From contig JADJOS010000001.1 of assembly GCA_016713675.1 (NCBI GenBank), positions 1,116,001 through 1,180,000 of the forward strand: 64,000 nucleotides of DNA. The letters are read 5' to 3'. Of this stretch, positions 62,181 to 64,000 are shown piece after piece. The notes beneath the pieces were generated by a model. It made no database searches. It was not told where the DNA came from and was given only the letters and a program-made list of their open reading frames with translations. The translations under genes were made by a program, and so were the position numbers. Position 1 is the stretch's first letter. Each line of letters begins with the position of its first letter. This stretch comes from Acidobacteriota bacterium. Lineage in GTDB: Bacteria; Acidobacteriota; Blastocatellia; Pyrinomonadales; Pyrinomonadaceae.

Positions 62181-62516
62181 TCAATTCCGATCGTTGTCGT
62201 TGCTGTCGTTATCGCTGCTTCGAATTCGCCCCTGCCGCTGCTGGACGACGTGTGAAAGTTCGTGTCCGATCAGGTGACGCCCGGCGTTCGAGTGAGGGTC
62301 GAATCGACCCGGAGCGAAGTGAAGTTCGTTGCCCCTCACAAAAGTGTCCGAGCCGTTTAGCGTCGGCAAATGGCTCTGCATTACCTTGATATTTGAAAAA
62401 TCAGAATCAAAGGCCCTTTCGAGCTCAGCCCGAAGCGGCTTTGGCAAACGTGTCTCGACCGCACCCTTTGTAATCTGTTTAGGGACATTGAGGTTTTCTA
62501 ACGGATTTTCCGGCAT
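62181..62516 (-). CDS. Orphan DUF4157 domain protein (eCIS-core type)
   Basis: 111 residues, most of it the DUF4157 domain: LPKPLRAELERAFDSDFSNIKVMQSHLPTLNG, GNELHFAPGRFDPHSNAGRHLIGHELSHVVQQRQGR with the HELSH metallopeptidase-like motif (about 87-91). In other bacteria this domain heads toxin or eCIS effector proteins and is followed by a payload. Here the domain stands alone with an Asp/Asn-rich tail (SSDNDSNDNDRN). No contractile-injection genes are seen nearby. Confidence 0.85.
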   Translation of the reverse strand: MPENPLENLNVPKQITKGAVETRLPKPLRAELERAFDSDFSNIKVMQSHLPTLNGSDTFVRGNELHFAPGRFDPHSNAGRHLIGHELSHVVQQRQGRIRSSDNDSNDNDRN

Positions 62517-62587
62517 AGTTGTGCTCCTTTTTTGATTGATACAGAAGTAATATCACAGATATTGCGAGATTGACAAGAAAATTCGGC

Positions 62588-62980
62588 CTAACGGGATGCG
62601 GCCTTTAACATCGCTGCCATCTTTTCGTGAATGATGTTGACGGCCTTGAGCGGACGGAGCATCACTTTGAATTCGGTGATCTTGCCATCGGCGTTCCAAT
62701 GGATCATATCGACGCCGTTGACGATGATGCCGTCGATCTCGGTCTCGAATTCAAGCACCGCGTCGCTTTCACCGACGACCTCGCGGACATACCGAAAACT
62801 GTCGTTCCCGAAAACGTGCACGGCCGCAGTCAGGTACATAGTCGTGATCGCTTTGCCATGCTGCGGCGTATGGACGACGGGCGAATAAAAAACGACGTCA
62901 TCAGCGAGCAGTTCGCCAAGACCGCTGGCATCACGCTTGAGGACAATCCCGTGCCAATTATCAAGAGCATTTCGATTCAT
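62588..62980 (-). CDS. SnoaL/NTF2-like fold protein
   Basis: 130 residues. ALDNWHGIVLKRDASGLGELLADDVVFYSPVVHTPQHGK and VLEFETEIDGIIVNGVDMIHWNADGKITEFKVMLRPLKA are the standard SnoaL-like pocket blocks. Family members bind or isomerise small hydrophobic ligands. 7 bases after argG on the same strand. Confidence 0.88.
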   Translation of the reverse strand: MNRNALDNWHGIVLKRDASGLGELLADDVVFYSPVVHTPQHGKAITTMYLTAAVHVFGNDSFRYVREVVGESDAVLEFETEIDGIIVNGVDMIHWNADGKITEFKVMLRPLKAVNIIHEKMAAMLKAASR

Positions 62981-62987
62981 AGTTCGA

Positions 62988-64000
62988 TCATTCCATATTC
63001 CGGAGTCTTAGTCGCAACGCCTGCAGTTTGATGAACCCTTCGGCGTCGTGCTGGTCGTAGGCTCCGGCGTCGTCTTCGAATGTGACGACGCGTTCGCGGT
63101 AGAGCGAATTTGGCGATTTGCGGCCGGTTACGGTCACATTGCCTTTGTAGAGTTTCAGTCGAACATCGCCGTTTACGACCTCTTGTGTTTGATCGATCAT
63201 CGATTTGAGGATCTCGAATTCGGGGGCGAACCAGAATCCATAATAGATCGACTCCGCAAACTTGGTGCCGAGGCTTTCTTTCAGACGTGTGACCTCGCGG
63301 TCCATCGTGATCGATTCAAGCGCGCGGTGCGCGGTCATGAGGATCGTCACGCCAGGCGTCTCGTACACGCCGCGCGATTTCATACCGACGAAGCGGTTCT
63401 CGACCAGATCGACGCGACCGATGCCGTGCTCTCCGCCGATGAAGTTTAGCTTGGTCAACAGATCCACTGCTCCGTACTTTTCGCCGTTGATCGCGACAGG
63501 CTCGCCTTTTTCGAAGGTGAGTGTGATCTCGAGCGGCGTGTTAGATGCGTTCTCGGGCGACTTACTTAGAAGGAAGATGTCATCAGGCGGGGCGGCCCAC
63601 GGGTCTTCGAGGATGCCGCCTTCGTAACTGATGTGCATCAGGTTGCGGTCCATCGAATACGGTTTTTCGGTTGTCGCGGTGACCGGAATGCCGTGTTTTG
63701 TGCAATATGCGATCAGGTCGGCACGGCCCTTGAATTCCCACTCGCGCCACGGAGCGATGACCTTGATGTCGGGCTGCAGGGCGTAGTAAGTCAGCTCAAA
63801 ACGCACCTGATCGTTGCCCTTGCCGGTTGCTCCGTGAGCGACGGCGTCGGCGCCTTCCATTTGGGCTATCTCGATCTGGCGTTTGGCGATAACCGGACGT
63901 GCGAGCGATGTGCCGAGCAAGTAAACGCCCTCGTAAAGGGCATTTGCCTTGACGGCCATCCAGACGAAATCTTTGACGAACTCTTCGCGGAGGTCTTCGA
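62988..64000 (-). CDS. argG: Argininosuccinate synthase, 5' part cut by the window end
   Basis: The reading frame is open to base 64000 (EDLREEFVKDFVWMAVKANALYEG), so the start lies beyond the window. Visible are GTSLARPVIAKRQIEIA, AHGATGKGNDQVRFELTYYAL, KPYSMDRNLMHISYEGGILEDPW and SRGVYETPGVTILMTAHRALESI. Ligates citrulline and aspartate with ATP. About 337 of the usual 400 residues are present. Confidence 0.95.
   Translation of the reverse strand, partial: EDLREEFVKDFVWMAVKANALYEGVYLLGTSLARPVIAKRQIEIAQMEGADAVAHGATGKGNDQVRFELTYYALQPDIKVIAPWREWEFKGRADLIAYCTKHGIPVTATTEKPYSMDRNLMHISYEGGILEDPWAAPPDDIFLLSKSPENASNTPLEITLTFEKGEPVAINGEKYGAVDLLTKLNFIGGEHGIGRVDLVENRFVGMKSRGVYETPGVTILMTAHRALESITMDREVTRLKESLGTKFAESIYYGFWFAPEFEILKSMIDQTQEVVNGDVRLKLYKGNVTVTGRKSPNSLYRERVVTFEDDAGAYDQHDAEGFIKLQALRLRLRNME

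Noticed and set aside
62181..62516. Part of a contractile injection or toxin locus
   Set aside because: No tail, sheath, spike or immunity-like gene is found in the neighbourhood.

Overview
The window reads as a chromosomal segment of a free-living Gram-negative heterotroph, most likely an acidobacterium (Blastocatellia/Pyrinomonadales type). Support for this is the tandem GWxTD-domain secreted proteins, a Tat-exported DUF1501 protein, many secreted serine hydrolases and glycosidases, an outer-membrane polysaccharide export system, moderate G+C by eye, and abundant short palindromic intergenic repeats. The taxonomic call is inference, because no rRNA gene is present.

Layout. 1-6.7 kb: mnmG (three frameshifts as given), a 550-bp cluster of seven identical palindromes, parA-parB, a selenocysteine-type selD with an in-frame UGA, and tatB-tatC. 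6.8-11.2 kb: two GWxTD paralogues and a convergent lipoprotein gene. 11.2-18.8 kb: a polyamine-type operon (speD, DUF4178, a 49-residue membrane peptide, DUF350, membrane-anchored speE) followed by a four-helix-bundle gene inside inverted repeats, a Tat-exported flavin amine oxidase and a membrane protein. 18.9-26.2 kb: lipoprotein, PDZ protein, aminotransferase, galE, a CapD-type sugar dehydratase and a Wza-type exporter. 26.2-30 kb: a FadR-like TetR regulator with its acyl-CoA synthetase and a textbook operator, tRNA-Ser(UGA), and two TlpA-like thioredoxins. 30-34 kb: recF-gyrB. 34-46 kb: mixed housekeeping and secreted genes (aat, dinB-like, ywbE, MATE, SGNH hydrolase, mnmA, mscL, bactofilin). 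46-49 kb: ttcA and a RAYT transposase with its repeats. 49-64 kb: serine hydrolase, O-antigen ligase with a PDZ-like insert, GH20 and GH92 glycosidases, a second RAYT with a different repeat family, DUF1501, DUF4157 and argG (cut by the window end).

How the parts fit. ParA, ParB and the seven palindromes look like a chromosome-partition locus whose centromere site keeps only the ends and centre of canonical parS. MnmG, MnmA and TtcA are all tRNA-modifying enzymes. GalE, the CapD-type enzyme, the Wza-type exporter and the O-antigen ligase belong to surface polysaccharide synthesis. GH20 plus GH92 suggest scavenging of N-glycans or chitin-like sugars.

The most unusual material is non-coding. 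It includes the parS-like cluster, two arrays of a GCGACAAT unit phased at 21-22 bp just after stop codons, two separate REP-RAYT pairs, and palindromic repeats that have become part of coding sequence (inside GH92, in its signal peptide, and at several gene ends).
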